From Mycolicibacterium confluentis (lineage in GTDB: Bacteria; Actinomycetota; Actinomycetes; Mycobacteriales; Mycobacteriaceae): a stretch of 64,000 nucleotides of DNA. The DNA lies in contig NZ_AP022612.1 in the NCBI RefSeq assembly GCF_010729895.1, positions 310,001 through 374,000 on the forward strand. Direction: 5' to 3'. How positions within the stretch are numbered: the stretch's first letter is position 1; the number at the start of each line of letters is the position of its first letter. Made by a program: the position numbers and the translations under genes. Shown piece after piece: positions 1 through 8,902 of this stretch. The notes beneath the pieces are model-generated. The model had not been told where the DNA came from and searched no databases. It worked only from the letters and a program-made list of their open reading frames with translations.

Positions 1-609
1 CAGTGCCGGACTGACGGCCACAATCGCGGCCGTGCGGGCCGGGCCCAACCGGCCGCCGAGCAGCAGGGCGCCGTAGCCGCCCATCGACCAGCCCAGAAAC
101 GCGACCCGCGACGTGTCCAGGCCCTGTGAATCCAGCATGGGGAGCAGTTCGTCGAGCACCATCGCGCCCGAATCCTCACCCGATGCCCGCCTGTGCCAGT
201 AGCTTCCGCCCCCGTCAACGGCGACCACGGCGAACGGTGGCAGGCCCGCTTCGACGGCCTGGGCCAAGCCCTGCTCGACTCCGCCGGCCATCACCGCGGC
301 GGCGTCGCTGCCTTTGCCATGCAGCGCGATCACCGGGCGAAGCGTGGACGTTTGGCCGGGCGGCCGCGCGATGGCCCAGTTGGTCGCGACACCGCCGCGG
401 GCGGCGGACACGAACGATCCGGTGCTCATCGTGGGCGCCGCCAAAGGCGGACTCAGCGGGGCAACTGGGGCCAAAGGGGCTGGTGGTGCAACAGGAGTGG
501 CGGTGGAGGGCTGTGTGCTCAGAACGCCGGATGCGGCATAGGCGCCCGCCGCGCCGGCGGCCGCACCCATCGCGAGACGCAGGACGGCGCGGCGGCTGAG
601 GTCTGCCAT
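1..609 (-). CDS. Tat-exported alpha/beta-hydrolase esterase (partial, Rv0774c-like)
   Basis: The reading frame is open from the ATG at 609 to the window edge, so only the N-terminal 203 residues are present. It starts MADLSRRAVLRLAMGAAAG, a twin-arginine signal (SRRAVL) with a hydrophobic, Ala-rich core and then a Pro/Ala-rich linker. Around residues 180-190 it has GWSMGGYGALLLGG, the GxSxG nucleophile elbow of the putative-esterase/antigen-85-like fold. The product is probably an exported serine esterase. It lies in the position of M. tuberculosis Rv0774c and is divergent from the TetR gene, with 67 bases between the starts. The remaining acid and His of the triad are outside the window, so the substrate cannot be judged. 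Confidence 0.8.
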   Translation of the reverse strand, partial: MADLSRRAVLRLAMGAAAGAAGAYAASGVLSTQPSTATPVAPPAPLAPVAPLSPPLAAPTMSTGSFVSAARGGVATNWAIARPPGQTSTLRPVIALHGKGSDAAAVMAGGVEQGLAQAVEAGLPPFAVVAVDGGGSYWHRRASGEDSGAMVLDELLPMLDSQGLDTSRVAFLGWSMGGYGALLLGGRLGPARTAAIVAVSPAL

Positions 610-676
610 ACCGGCCATCCTGCCATCGCGCAGGGGTTTGCCCGAAAACGCCCAGCGTGCCCTGGTGACTGGCAGC

Positions 677-1309
677 ATGCTCATTGTGACGGCAGCGGTG
701 ACTCCGAAAGGAGAACGTCGGCGGTGCGCTTTGGTCAGCGCCGCCGCCGATCTGCTGTCCGAAGGGGGATTCGAAGCAGTCCGGCACCGCGCCGTCGCCC
801 GGCGTGCCGGCCTGCCGCTCGCATCGACCACCTACTACTTCTCCTCGCTGGACGACCTGATCGCCGCGGCGGTCGAGTTCATCGGCATGCGGGAGGCCGC
901 GCAGCTGCGGACTCGCGTGGCCGGGTTGTCGAAGCGGCGCCGCGGTGCCGAGACGACGGCCGAGGTGCTCGTCGAACTGCTGGTCGATCACGAGGGCCTC
1001 GACACCGTCGCCTACGAGCAGTTGATCTCCCGCTATGAGCGGTACATCGCGTGCGCGCGCCAGCCCGCACTGCGAGACATCCAGCGCAGGATGCTGCAGC
1101 AGCGGACCGAGGCCGTGGGCGAGGCCGTCGAGCGTTCTGGACGCTCGGCGCGGCCCGAACTGATTTCAGCTCTGGTGTGCGCCGTCGATGGTGCCGTGGT
1201 GTCCGCGCTCATCGACGACTCGAGTTCGCCGCAGGAGACCGCACGGGCCACCCTCATCGACGTCATTGACGTGTTGGCGCCCTATGAGAGGCGCGCGCTG
1301 CCGGTGTGA
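677..1309 (+). CDS. TetR-family transcriptional regulator (Rv0775-like)
   Basis: The protein has 210 residues. The N-terminal helix-turn-helix covers roughly residues 10-65 (ALVSAAADLLSEGGFEAVRH, then VARRAGLPLASTTYYFSSLDDL), with the typical TetR YYFxSxDDL end of the recognition helix. The remaining helices form the ligand-binding domain. ATG 677 is preferred; a TTG at 638 in the same frame would add 13 unlikely residues. It is divergent from the esterase gene and may control it, or the APC permease that follows 108 bases downstream on the same strand. The ligand is unknown. Confidence 0.85.
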   Translation: MLIVTAAVTPKGERRRCALVSAAADLLSEGGFEAVRHRAVARRAGLPLASTTYYFSSLDDLIAAAVEFIGMREAAQLRTRVAGLSKRRRGAETTAEVLVELLVDHEGLDTVAYEQLISRYERYIACARQPALRDIQRRMLQQRTEAVGEAVERSGRSARPELISALVCAVDGAVVSALIDDSSSPQETARATLIDVIDVLAPYERRALPV

Positions 1310-1417
1310 GCCGAGTCCGGCACGGGTTGCTGGCGACTCGCCGGTTTGGGGCATTGATCCCGCATCGCGCGCGTCCGAGGCACATGATGGAGTCACCGCC
1401 AAGCCAGGGGAGGCAGC

Positions 1418-2845
1418 ATGACGGAGCCCGAGACAGCGACCGAACAGCCCGCGCTCAAGCGGGTCATGGGTCCGGGGCTGCTGCTGCTGTTCATCGTCGG
1501 CGACATCCTCGGCACCGGTATCTACGCGCTGACGGGCGACGTGGCCGCGGAAGTGGGCGGGGCCGCGTGGCTGCCGTTCCTGGTGGCGTTCCTGATCGCG
1601 ACCGTCACGGCCTTCAGCTACCTCGAACTGGTCACCAAATACCCTCAGGCCGCGGGTGCGGCGCTGTACGCGCACAAGGCTTTCGGCGTGCAGTTCGTGA
1701 CGTTCCTGGTGGCGTTCATCGTGATGTGCTCGGGGATCACTTCGGCGTCGACCGCGTCGAGGTTCTTCGCGGCGAACTTCTTCGTGGCCTTCGACTTCGA
1801 CTGGGGCAAAACGGGTGTCGTCGTCGTGGCCCTGGCGTTCATGGCCCTGCTGGCGATCGTGAACTTCCGCGGCGTCGGAGAGAGCGTCCGGCTCAACGTC
1901 GTGCTGACGATGGTCGAGATCACCGGTCTGCTGCTGGTGATCTTCGTCGGGTTGTGGGCGTTCACCGGGAGCGGCGCGGACGTCGACTTCTCCCGGGTGG
2001 TCGCATTCGAGACCACGTCCGAGAAGAACGTCTTCGTCGCCGTGACCACCGCGACGTCCCTGGCGTTCTTCGCCATGGTGGGCTTCGAGGACTCGGTCAA
2101 CATGGCCGAGGAGACCAAGGACCCCGTCAAGATCTTCCCCAAAGTGCTGCTGACCGGTTTGGGCATAGCAGGTTTCGTCTACGTGCTCGTGGCTGTGGTC
2201 GCGGTGGCGCTGGTACCGGTCGGCACGTTGGAGGCCAGTGACACGCCCCTGGTCGAGGTCGTCAAGGCGGGCGCACCGGGCCTACCGATCGAGACGATCC
2301 TTCCCTTCATCTCGATGTTCGCCGTCGCCAACACCGCACTGATCAACATGCTCATGGCCAGTCGTCTCATCTACGGGATGGCGCGCCAGCATGTCCTGCC
2401 GGCGGCGTTCGGCGTGGTGCACCCGACGCGGCGGTCTCCGTGGGTCGCGATCATCTTCACCACGCTGGTCGCCTTCGGATTGATCTTCTACGTCACCGCT
2501 TTCGCCAACAGCAAGGCGATCTCGGTGCTGGGCGGCACCACGTCGCTGCTGCTGCTCACGGTGTTCGCGATGGTCAACATCGCGGTGCTGGTGCTGCGAC
2601 GGGATGTGAAGGCTGTCGGGGGGAACTTCACCACGCCGACCGTGCTGCCGATCGTCGGATTCCTGACGTCGCTGTATCTGGTGACGCCGTTGTCGGGACG
2701 TCCTGCGCAGCAGTACATCCTGGCCGCGGTGCTGGTCGCGATCGGAATCGCGCTGTTCTTCCTCACGATGGCGATCAACAGGCAACTCGGCATCAAGTCC
2801 CCCGGCATCGTCGACCCCACCCATCTGGGGGAGGCGCCGGACTGA
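1418..2845 (+). CDS. APC-superfamily amino acid permease
   Basis: This 475-residue protein has about 12 hydrophobic segments. The first is GLLLLFIVGDILGTGIYALT, whose G-[ST]-GIY motif is the substrate-binding break of TM1 in APC transporters; GFEDSVNMAEETKDP matches the family's TM6 and loop signature. It probably imports or exchanges an amino acid or amine at the inner membrane. The start has a good ribosome site (GGGGAGG, four bases before ATG). It follows the TetR gene in the same direction, which suggests but does not prove regulation by it. It ends four bases before the stop of the convergent relZ gene. The substrate cannot be predicted. Confidence 0.88.
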   Translation: MTEPETATEQPALKRVMGPGLLLLFIVGDILGTGIYALTGDVAAEVGGAAWLPFLVAFLIATVTAFSYLELVTKYPQAAGAALYAHKAFGVQFVTFLVAFIVMCSGITSASTASRFFAANFFVAFDFDWGKTGVVVVALAFMALLAIVNFRGVGESVRLNVVLTMVEITGLLLVIFVGLWAFTGSGADVDFSRVVAFETTSEKNVFVAVTTATSLAFFAMVGFEDSVNMAEETKDPVKIFPKVLLTGLGIAGFVYVLVAVVAVALVPVGTLEASDTPLVEVVKAGAPGLPIETILPFISMFAVANTALINMLMASRLIYGMARQHVLPAAFGVVHPTRRSPWVAIIFTTLVAFGLIFYVTAFANSKAISVLGGTTSLLLLTVFAMVNIAVLVLRRDVKAVGGNFTTPTVLPIVGFLTSLYLVTPLSGRPAQQYILAAVLVAIGIALFFLTMAINRQLGIKSPGIVDPTHLGEAPD

Positions 2846-2849
2846 CGCC

Positions 2850-4580
2850 CTAACGCGTCAACCCGGCCTCACGCAGTCGCTCGAGCCTGGCCTCCAGCAG
2901 TGCGACGCGATGGGCGTTCCCGGACAGTTCGAGGTAGCGGCGGCCGAACGCCGCCAGCAGGACGTCGTCCAGGCGCCGGACCGCGCCAGCCGGATACCGG
3001 TAGGCCAGCGCGGTGTTCACCGCGGCGCCGTCCACGTCGGCCAGGGCCGACTCAAGGTCGTCGAGTGAGTCGACGCCCAACTCCACCAGCAGCCCCGAGA
3101 TCCAGCCGTAGTGGTCAGTGCGCGACCATCCGGCGTCGGGGAACCTGTTGCCCAGGTGTGTCGCCAGCACCGCGGTCGGGATACGCGGGTCGCTCGTCTC
3201 CTCGGCGACCCGGTCGGCGAGCGGCGCGGCGCGCAGGCGTTCCCGGATCGCGGAGAACTCCCGATCGGCCAGTTCCAGCAGACCCGCGGCCAGCGTGAAG
3301 CGGCGGTCGAGGTCGGGGGCGTCCTCCTCGGGGATGGACCCCTTGTATCGGACATCATGCTCGAACTCCGCCCACGCGTGCTGCAGGATCGTGCGGACCT
3401 GCACCGAGGCCGGCTGCTGCTCACCCTCGAGTGCGACGAGCAGATGCCGGCTGGCATAACCCCATCGGCCCTCGCTGGCCGTCTCCAAGCCCATGTCGCG
3501 ATCGTCGAGCATGCGCATCTCCTCGCCGAGGAGATTGGCCACGGCTGTGACGTCATCGCGCAGGTAGGTGATGACCCGCAGCCCCACCTGATCGGTGATC
3601 TCGGACAGCGGATCGGTGTAGAGGCGACGGCCGTCGATGCTGCGCTCGGCCTTGGCCGCGAACGATGCGACGGTCTTGGTCCGCCCCGTGACGCTGACGT
3701 AGTTGATGCCGGCGTCGTCGAGCAGGGTGGAGACGTGCTCGAGGTAGCGCTGCGTGGTGTCCTTGAGCGTGGGAACCCGCTGCGCGTACTCCGCGATCGC
3801 GTCGAGCACGGCCGGAGGTGTGGCCTCGCGCGGGGCAGGCTCGAGGTCGGGCGGCAGGGTCGGGGTGACGATGTAGCCGGTCTGGCCGTCTCCGTAGGTC
3901 GTCACGTCCTCGGGGCGCATCGTCGCGTACATGGCCACGTACGCGCACACCACCGCGTCGACGGGATCCTCGGCGCGGCGCAGTTCGCTCTTGCGTTCGG
4001 CGGTTTCGACCGTCTCGCGCAGTTCGGCCCACTGCTCGTTGTCGGTCACCCGAAGCGGCGGATCCCGGCGCGCGAGGTGCTCGACGTGGTCCATCAGGAG
4101 CAGCAGTTCGGCGCGCAACTGTGCGACGCTGCGGCCGGGTTTGGCCTTGTACTTGAGCGTGCGGCCGAGCCGGAAGAGGGCGATCGTCGCCGGGTGGGGG
4201 TACACCTCGATGGCGCGCCGGTCCGACGTCGAATCGGGGTCGATGTCCAGTCCGAGGTCCTGGGCGATGCGGGCGCCGCGTGGGGTGCCCGCGAACTCCG
4301 GCTTGCTGGTGTTGGCCGGATGCGCACCGGCCTGGAACCGGCCGAAGTCCGCGTTCAACTGCTTCTCGCAGGGCCTCTGGCCCGTCGGGTTGACCACGAT
4401 CAGCGGCGCGTCCACCGCGACCACGCACGGGCCGGACACGTAGGGCTGCAACGCGGCATGGATGCTGGCGTCGTCCTGGGCGGCGCCCAGACAGACCAGT
4501 CGCGCGGTTGCGCCGTCCACCACCGCGATCCCGGTGGGCTTGCGCTGTCCCCAGGCCAGATCCAGTCCGACGAAGTGCAT
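2850..4580 (-). CDS. relZ: RelZ: RNase H-like (DUF429) plus RelA/SpoT synthetase fusion
   Basis: This 576-residue protein joins two enzymes. Residues 1-225 are a DUF429/RNase H-like domain with likely metal ligands D6 (FVGLDLAWG), D57 (VAVDAPL), E125 (RAIEVYPHP) and D208 (EDPVDAVVCAY). Residues 265-415 are a RelA/SpoT synthetase: GRTKTVASFAAK (ATP-binding R/K set), ITDQVGLRVITYL, GYASRHL and QHAWAEFEHDVRYKG. There is no HD hydrolase domain. The C-terminal 150 residues are helical. The fusion matches M. smegmatis MS_RHII-RSD/RelZ (MSMEG_5849), reported to have RNase HII activity on R-loops and to make pppGpp or pGpp. ATG 4580 begins MHFVGLDLAWG; an in-frame upstream codon at 4634 would overlap purB. 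It is divergent from purB with 40 bases between. Confidence 0.92.
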   Translation of the reverse strand: MHFVGLDLAWGQRKPTGIAVVDGATARLVCLGAAQDDASIHAALQPYVSGPCVVAVDAPLIVVNPTGQRPCEKQLNADFGRFQAGAHPANTSKPEFAGTPRGARIAQDLGLDIDPDSTSDRRAIEVYPHPATIALFRLGRTLKYKAKPGRSVAQLRAELLLLMDHVEHLARRDPPLRVTDNEQWAELRETVETAERKSELRRAEDPVDAVVCAYVAMYATMRPEDVTTYGDGQTGYIVTPTLPPDLEPAPREATPPAVLDAIAEYAQRVPTLKDTTQRYLEHVSTLLDDAGINYVSVTGRTKTVASFAAKAERSIDGRRLYTDPLSEITDQVGLRVITYLRDDVTAVANLLGEEMRMLDDRDMGLETASEGRWGYASRHLLVALEGEQQPASVQVRTILQHAWAEFEHDVRYKGSIPEEDAPDLDRRFTLAAGLLELADREFSAIRERLRAAPLADRVAEETSDPRIPTAVLATHLGNRFPDAGWSRTDHYGWISGLLVELGVDSLDDLESALADVDGAAVNTALAYRYPAGAVRRLDDVLLAAFGRRYLELSGNAHRVALLEARLERLREAGLTR

Positions 4581-4620
4581 CGGTCTACTCTGCACCACCG
4601 GGCCGATAGGCTGTGTATTC

Positions 4621-6039
4621 GTGAGTATTCCCAATGTCTTGGCGGCGCGCTATGCCAGCGCGGAAATGGTCGCCATCTGGTCGCCCGAAGCCAAGATCGT
4701 CGCCGAGCGTCGGCTGTGGCTCGCCGTTCTGCGAGCGCAGGCTGAACTGGGCATCGCGGTCCCGGATGGTGTCGTCGCCGACTACGAGCGCGTGCTGGAG
4801 AACGTCGACCTGGCGTCGATCGCCGCGCGCGAGCGGGTGACGCGCCACGACGTCAAGGCCCGAATCGAGGAGTTCAACGCGCTGGCCGGGCACGAGCACG
4901 TGCACAAGGGCATGACCAGCCGTGACCTCACCGAGAACGTCGAGCAGTTGCAGATCCGGCAGTCGCTGGAATTGGTGTTCGCCCACGGCGTCGCCGTCGC
5001 GGCCCGGCTGGCCGACCACGCCGTGACCTACCGGGATCAGGTGATGGCGGGGCGGTCCCACAACGTCGCGGCGCAGGCCACGACGCTGGGCAAGCGGTTC
5101 GCCTCGGCCGCGCAGGAGACGCTGATCGCACTGCAGCGGGTCCGCGAACTGCTCGACCGCTACCCGCTGCGCGGCATCAAGGGCCCGATGGGTACGGCGC
5201 AGGACATGCTCGACCTGTTCGACGGGGACTCCGCCCGGTTGGCTGAACTGGAGTCCCGTGTCGCAGGGTTCCTCGGGTTCTCGACGGTGTTCGACAGCGT
5301 CGGCCAGGTGTACCCCCGCTCGCTGGACCACGACGTGCTCTCGGCGCTGGTGCAGGTCGGTGCGGGCCCGTCGTCGTTCGCGCACACCGTGCGCCTGATG
5401 GCCGGCCATGAGCTGGTGACCGAGGGTTTCGCGCCGGGGCAGGTGGGCTCGTCGGCCATGCCGCACAAGATGAACACGCGCTCGTGCGAACGGGTCAACG
5501 GCCTGCAGGTGGTGCTGCGCGGCTACGCGTCGATGGCCGCCGAACTGGCTGGCGCGCAGTGGAACGAGGGCGACGTGTTCTGCTCGGTGGTGCGCCGCGT
5601 CGCGCTGCCGGACGCCTTCTTCGCCATCGACGGACAGACCGAGACGTTCCTGACCGTGCTCGACGAGTTCGGCGCCTACCCGGCCGTCATCCAGCGCGAG
5701 TTGGACCGGTACCTGCCGTTCCTGGCAACCACGCGGATCCTGATGGCCGCGGTGCGCGCGGGTGTGGGCCGGGAGACCGCCCACGAGGTGATCAAGGAGC
5801 ACGCCGTGGCCGTCGCGCTGGCGATGCGCGAGCAGGGCCGCGAACCCGATCTCCTGGACCGGTTGGCCGCCGACTCGCGATTGCCGCTCGATCGTGCCGC
5901 CCTGGATGCCGCGCTGGCCGACAAGTCGGCGTTCACGGGTGCGGCCGCGGATCAGGTCGACGCCGTGGTGTCCAAAGTCGAAGAGTTGGTGCGCCAGCAC
6001 CCCGAGGCCGCGAAGTACACCCCGGGCGCGATCCTCTAG
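4621..6039 (+). CDS. purB: Adenylosuccinate lyase PurB
   Basis: PurB catalyses two steps: SAICAR to AICAR plus fumarate, and adenylosuccinate to AMP plus fumarate. At 472 residues it has the usual length for mycobacterial PurB. The fumarase/aspartase signature [18 protein letters not shown] is present, with catalytic-loop Ser in SSAMPHK, and so are [16 protein letters not shown] and [13 protein letters not shown]. The GTG start at 4621 is eight bases after TAGGCT (4607-4612), so the mRNA is probably leaderless. The longer in-frame ORF upstream is antisense to relZ and rejected. The CYP gene follows five bases downstream and is probably cotranscribed. Confidence 0.97.
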   Translation: MSIPNVLAARYASAEMVAIWSPEAKIVAERRLWLAVLRAQAELGIAVPDGVVADYERVLENVDLASIAARERVTRHDVKARIEEFNALAGHEHVHKGMTSRDLTENVEQLQIRQSLELVFAHGVAVAARLADHAVTYRDQVMAGRSHNVAAQATTLGKRFASAAQETLIALQRVRELLDRYPLRGIKGPMGTAQDMLDLFDGDSARLAELESRVAGFLGFSTVFDSVGQVYPRSLDHDVLSALVQVGAGPSSFAHTVRLMAGHELVTEGFAPGQVGSSAMPHKMNTRSCERVNGLQVVLRGYASMAAELAGAQWNEGDVFCSVVRRVALPDAFFAIDGQTETFLTVLDEFGAYPAVIQRELDRYLPFLATTRILMAAVRAGVGRETAHEVIKEHAVAVALAMREQGREPDLLDRLAADSRLPLDRAALDAALADKSAFTGAAADQVDAVVSKVEELVRQHPEAAKYTPGAIL

Positions 6040-6044
6040 TAGAC

Positions 6045-7259
6045 GTGTTCACCGCGGAGATCGACCTCACCGATCTGGACAACTTCTCGGCCGGGTTCCC
6101 GCATGACCTGTTCGACCTGCACCGTCGCGCCGCGCCGGTGTTCTGGCACGAGGCAAGCGAGCACACGCCGGACGGCGAGGGGTTCTGGTCGGTGGCCACA
6201 CACGCCGAAACCCTTGCGGTGCTGCGTGATCCGGTGACCTTCTCGTCCGTCACCGGCGGCGCACGGCCCTTCGGCGGCACCCTGCTGCAGGACCTGGCGG
6301 TGGCCGGTCAGGTGCTCAACATGATGGACGACCCGCGGCACGCCGAGGTCCGGCGGCTGGTCAGCTCCGGGCTGACGCCGCGGATGATCGCCCGGGTTGA
6401 GGACGACCTGCGCATGCGGACCCGCAGACTGCTCGACGACGTGGCGCCCGGCGAACCGCTGGACTTCCTGGTTGAGGTCGCCGCCGAACTGCCGATGCAG
6501 ATGATCTGCATTCTGCTGGGAGTGCCCGAGTCGGAGCGGCACTGGCTGTTCGAGGCCATTGAACCGCAGTTCGACTTCGGCAGGGCCCGGAGCGCTTCGG
6601 TGGGGCAGTTGACCGCCGAGGAGGCCGGCTCTCGGATGTACACCTACGGCCAGGAGTTGATCGCCGCCAAGCGGGCCCAGCCGACCGACGACATGCTCTC
6701 GGTGGTGGCCAACGCCGTGGATCCCGAGTTGTCGGACCTGGAGCTCTACCTGTTCTTCAGCCTGCTGTTCAGTGCGGGCGCCGAAACCACCCGCAACGCC
6801 GTGGCGGGCGGCCTGCTGGCATTGATCGAGCATCCCGATCAGTACGCGCTGGTGCGCTCGGATCCCGGCCTGCTGCCGTCGGCGATCGAGGAGATGCTGC
6901 GCTGGACCTCGCCGTCACCATCGAAGCGTCGTACCGCCACCAGGGCGGTGTCGCTGGGCGGGTGTGCGATCGAGGCCGGGCAGAAGGTGCAGATCTGGGA
7001 GGGGTCGGCCAACCGCGATCCGCTGGTGTTCGACGAGCCCGAGCGGTTCGACGTGACCCGAAAGCCCAACCCGCACCTGGGTTTCGGCTACGGCGTGCAC
7101 TACTGCCTCGGCGCGAATCTTGCGCGGTTGGAGCTGCGGGTGCTGTTCGACGAACTGCTCACGCGGTACTCGGCGGCGCGGCTGACCGGGCCCGTCGAAT
7201 GGACTCGCAGCAATCGACACACCGGGATGCGGCACCTCTACGTCGCGTTCTCCGTGTGA
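6045..7259 (+). CDS. cyp126: Cytochrome P450, CYP126-like
   Basis: A 404-residue soluble bacterial P450. The haem-ligand loop is [20 protein letters not shown] (Cys thiolate), the I-helix oxygen groove is [12 protein letters not shown], and the K-helix ExxR region is EEMLRW. GTG 6045, five bases after the purB stop, gives an N-terminus [13 protein letters not shown] typical of this subfamily. Lying directly behind purB matches the Rv0777-Rv0778 order in M. tuberculosis, where CYP126 has been linked to purine-related regulation only by position. No redox partner gene is adjacent. The substrate is unknown. Confidence 0.9.
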   Translation: MFTAEIDLTDLDNFSAGFPHDLFDLHRRAAPVFWHEASEHTPDGEGFWSVATHAETLAVLRDPVTFSSVTGGARPFGGTLLQDLAVAGQVLNMMDDPRHAEVRRLVSSGLTPRMIARVEDDLRMRTRRLLDDVAPGEPLDFLVEVAAELPMQMICILLGVPESERHWLFEAIEPQFDFGRARSASVGQLTAEEAGSRMYTYGQELIAAKRAQPTDDMLSVVANAVDPELSDLELYLFFSLLFSAGAETTRNAVAGGLLALIEHPDQYALVRSDPGLLPSAIEEMLRWTSPSPSKRRTATRAVSLGGCAIEAGQKVQIWEGSANRDPLVFDEPERFDVTRKPNPHLGFGYGVHYCLGANLARLELRVLFDELLTRYSAARLTGPVEWTRSNRHTGMRHLYVAFSV

Positions 7260-7260
7260 G

Positions 7261-7324
7261 CGCCGAGATCGACACCAGGGCTGTGGAACCGCGCTCGCTC
7301 ACAGCCCTGGTGTCGATCTCGGCG
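7261..7324. terminator. 25-bp perfect inverted repeat between convergent genes
   Basis: Arms 7261-7285 and 7300-7324 are perfect reverse complements, with a 14-base loop at 7286-7299. The element fills the gap between cyp126 (ends 7259) and the convergent membrane-protein gene (ends 7327). No U-tract follows either arm, as is common for mycobacterial hairpin terminators. A bidirectional terminator is the simplest reading, although 25 uninterrupted pairs is unusually long. Confidence 0.8.
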
Positions 7325-7326
7325 GC

Positions 7327-7950
7327 TCATGGCATGGGGTGGCGGCGCAGGCCCGCCGAGCGCAGTTCGAGGTTGGCCAGGCCGCGCACCGCGATCGGAT
7401 CCTCCCGTCGCCACGCGCCGACAGGATCGACGCTCACCGCAGTCAGCTTGCGCAACGGGCGGTTCGCCAGCGCCCGCAGGGCCAGCAGCTGCTCGCCGGC
7501 CGGAGTCGCGGCCAGCGCGATCGCCGTCCACTTGCGTCGGAAGAACCGGATGCGCAGGTACAGCCACGGCCCCGCGACCGCGAGGATCGGCGTCGCGGCG
7601 ACCGCGATCGCCAGCACCCAGGCCAGCCAGGTCGCGGTGCTGTTGAGGCTGCTGCCCGCGCCGGCCAGATCGAGCGCGGCCTCGCTCGCGGCGTTCAGCG
7701 GCTTGCTCAGGTCGTCGCCGATCCACGGGACGCCGTCGACGCTGCCGCCCGCGGACTTGAGGTTCTCCGAGATCCCGTTGGCGCCGTCCTCGACCTGGCG
7801 ACCGACGCCCGCGATGGCGGAGACCGCGGCGTGCACCGCGACGCCGACCAGCACCCAGATGACGATCCAGCCGATCACCACGACGTCGCTGAGGAACTGC
7901 ATCAGGAATCGGTGCGGTCGGGTGGCGTAGGGGACATACCGGGAAGTCAT
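7327..7950 (-). CDS. Conserved membrane protein (Rv0779c-like)
   Basis: This 207-residue protein has a hydrophobic segment near residues 17-45 (FLSDVVVIGWIVIWVLVGVA) and two close segments near 105-135 (ATWLAWVLAIAVAATPIL, AVAGPWLYLRI). Between them is a polar, likely extracytoplasmic loop with small residues; a basic cytoplasmic C-terminus follows (FFRRKWTAIALAATPAGEQLLALRAL). I do not recognise a catalytic motif. The position between cyp126 and purC is that of Rv0779c. It is convergent with cyp126 and divergent from purC (58 bases between the starts). Confidence 0.75.
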   Translation of the reverse strand: MTSRYVPYATRPHRFLMQFLSDVVVIGWIVIWVLVGVAVHAAVSAIAGVGRQVEDGANGISENLKSAGGSVDGVPWIGDDLSKPLNAASEAALDLAGAGSSLNSTATWLAWVLAIAVAATPILAVAGPWLYLRIRFFRRKWTAIALAATPAGEQLLALRALANRPLRKLTAVSVDPVGAWRREDPIAVRGLANLELRSAGLRRHPMP

Positions 7951-8008
7951 GCTCTCGATCCCAACACGTCGGGCTCGTCGCCGTGGGGCATCCCGATAGG
8001 CTGGGCCG

Positions 8009-8902
8009 ATGCGACCGACCCTGTCCGACTATCAGCACCTGTCCAGCGGCAAGGTCCGCGAGCTCTACCGCATTGACGACGACACCCTGCTGTTCGTGGC
8101 CTCGGACCGGATATCCGCCTACGACTTCATCCTGGACTCGGAGATCCCTGACAAGGGCCGCATCCTCACCGCGATGAGCGTGTTCTTCTTCGACCTGATC
8201 GACGCGCCGAACCACCTCGCCGGCCCGCCCGACGACCCGCGCATCCCCGACGAAGTGCTGGGCCGCGCGCTCGTGGTGCAGAGCCTGGACATGGTCCCGG
8301 TGGAATGCGTCGCGCGCGGCTACCTGACCGGTTCGGGTCTGCTGGACTACCAGCGCACCGGCGAGGTGTGCGGCATCGCGCTGCCGACCGGGCTGGGTGA
8401 GGCCAGCAGGTTCGACGAGCCGATCTTCACCCCGGCGACCAAGGCCGAGATCGGTGAGCACGACGAGAACGTGGACTTCGCCGCCGTGGTCGGCCTCGTC
8501 GGTGCCGAGCGCGCCGAGCAGTTGCGGGACGAGACGCTGCGGATCTATAAGCAGGCCGCCGACCACGCGCTGACCAAGGGCGTCATCATCGCCGACACCA
8601 AGTTCGAGTTCGGCGTCGACGGCGACGGCGACCTGCGGTTGGCCGACGAGGTCTTCACGCCCGACTCGTCGCGGTACTGGCCCGCCGACACCTACAAGCA
8701 GGGTGTGGTGCAGCCCAGCTTCGACAAGCAGTTCGTGCGCAACTGGCTGACGTCGCCGGAGTCCGGATGGGACCGCTCGGGAGAGGCGCCGCCGCCACCG
8801 CTGCCACCGGAGATCGTCGAGGCCACCCGCGCGCGCTACATCGAAGCCTACGAACGGATCTCAGGACTGCGGTTCAACGACTGGATCGGACCGACCTCAT
8901 GA
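8009..8902 (+). CDS. purC: SAICAR synthase PurC
   Basis: PurC ligates CAIR and aspartate with ATP in step 7 of de novo IMP synthesis. Its 297 residues match the M. tuberculosis protein. The N-terminal ATP-binding [29 protein letters not shown] is diagnostic; [15 protein letters not shown] and [13 protein letters not shown] are the two PurC signature segments. ATG 8009 is six bases after TAGGCT (7997-8002), indicating a leaderless transcript. Its stop overlaps the ptrB start (ATGA), so the two are translationally coupled. Confidence 0.97.
   Translation: MRPTLSDYQHLSSGKVRELYRIDDDTLLFVASDRISAYDFILDSEIPDKGRILTAMSVFFFDLIDAPNHLAGPPDDPRIPDEVLGRALVVQSLDMVPVECVARGYLTGSGLLDYQRTGEVCGIALPTGLGEASRFDEPIFTPATKAEIGEHDENVDFAAVVGLVGAERAEQLRDETLRIYKQAADHALTKGVIIADTKFEFGVDGDGDLRLADEVFTPDSSRYWPADTYKQGVVQPSFDKQFVRNWLTSPESGWDRSGEAPPPPLPPEIVEATRARYIEAYERISGLRFNDWIGPTS

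Noticed and set aside
3111..4745. 544-residue plus-strand frame opposite relZ
   Set aside because: It is the antisense shadow of a GC3-rich gene: no domain, Arg/Gly/Val-rich composition, and relZ on the other strand has two recognisable enzymes.
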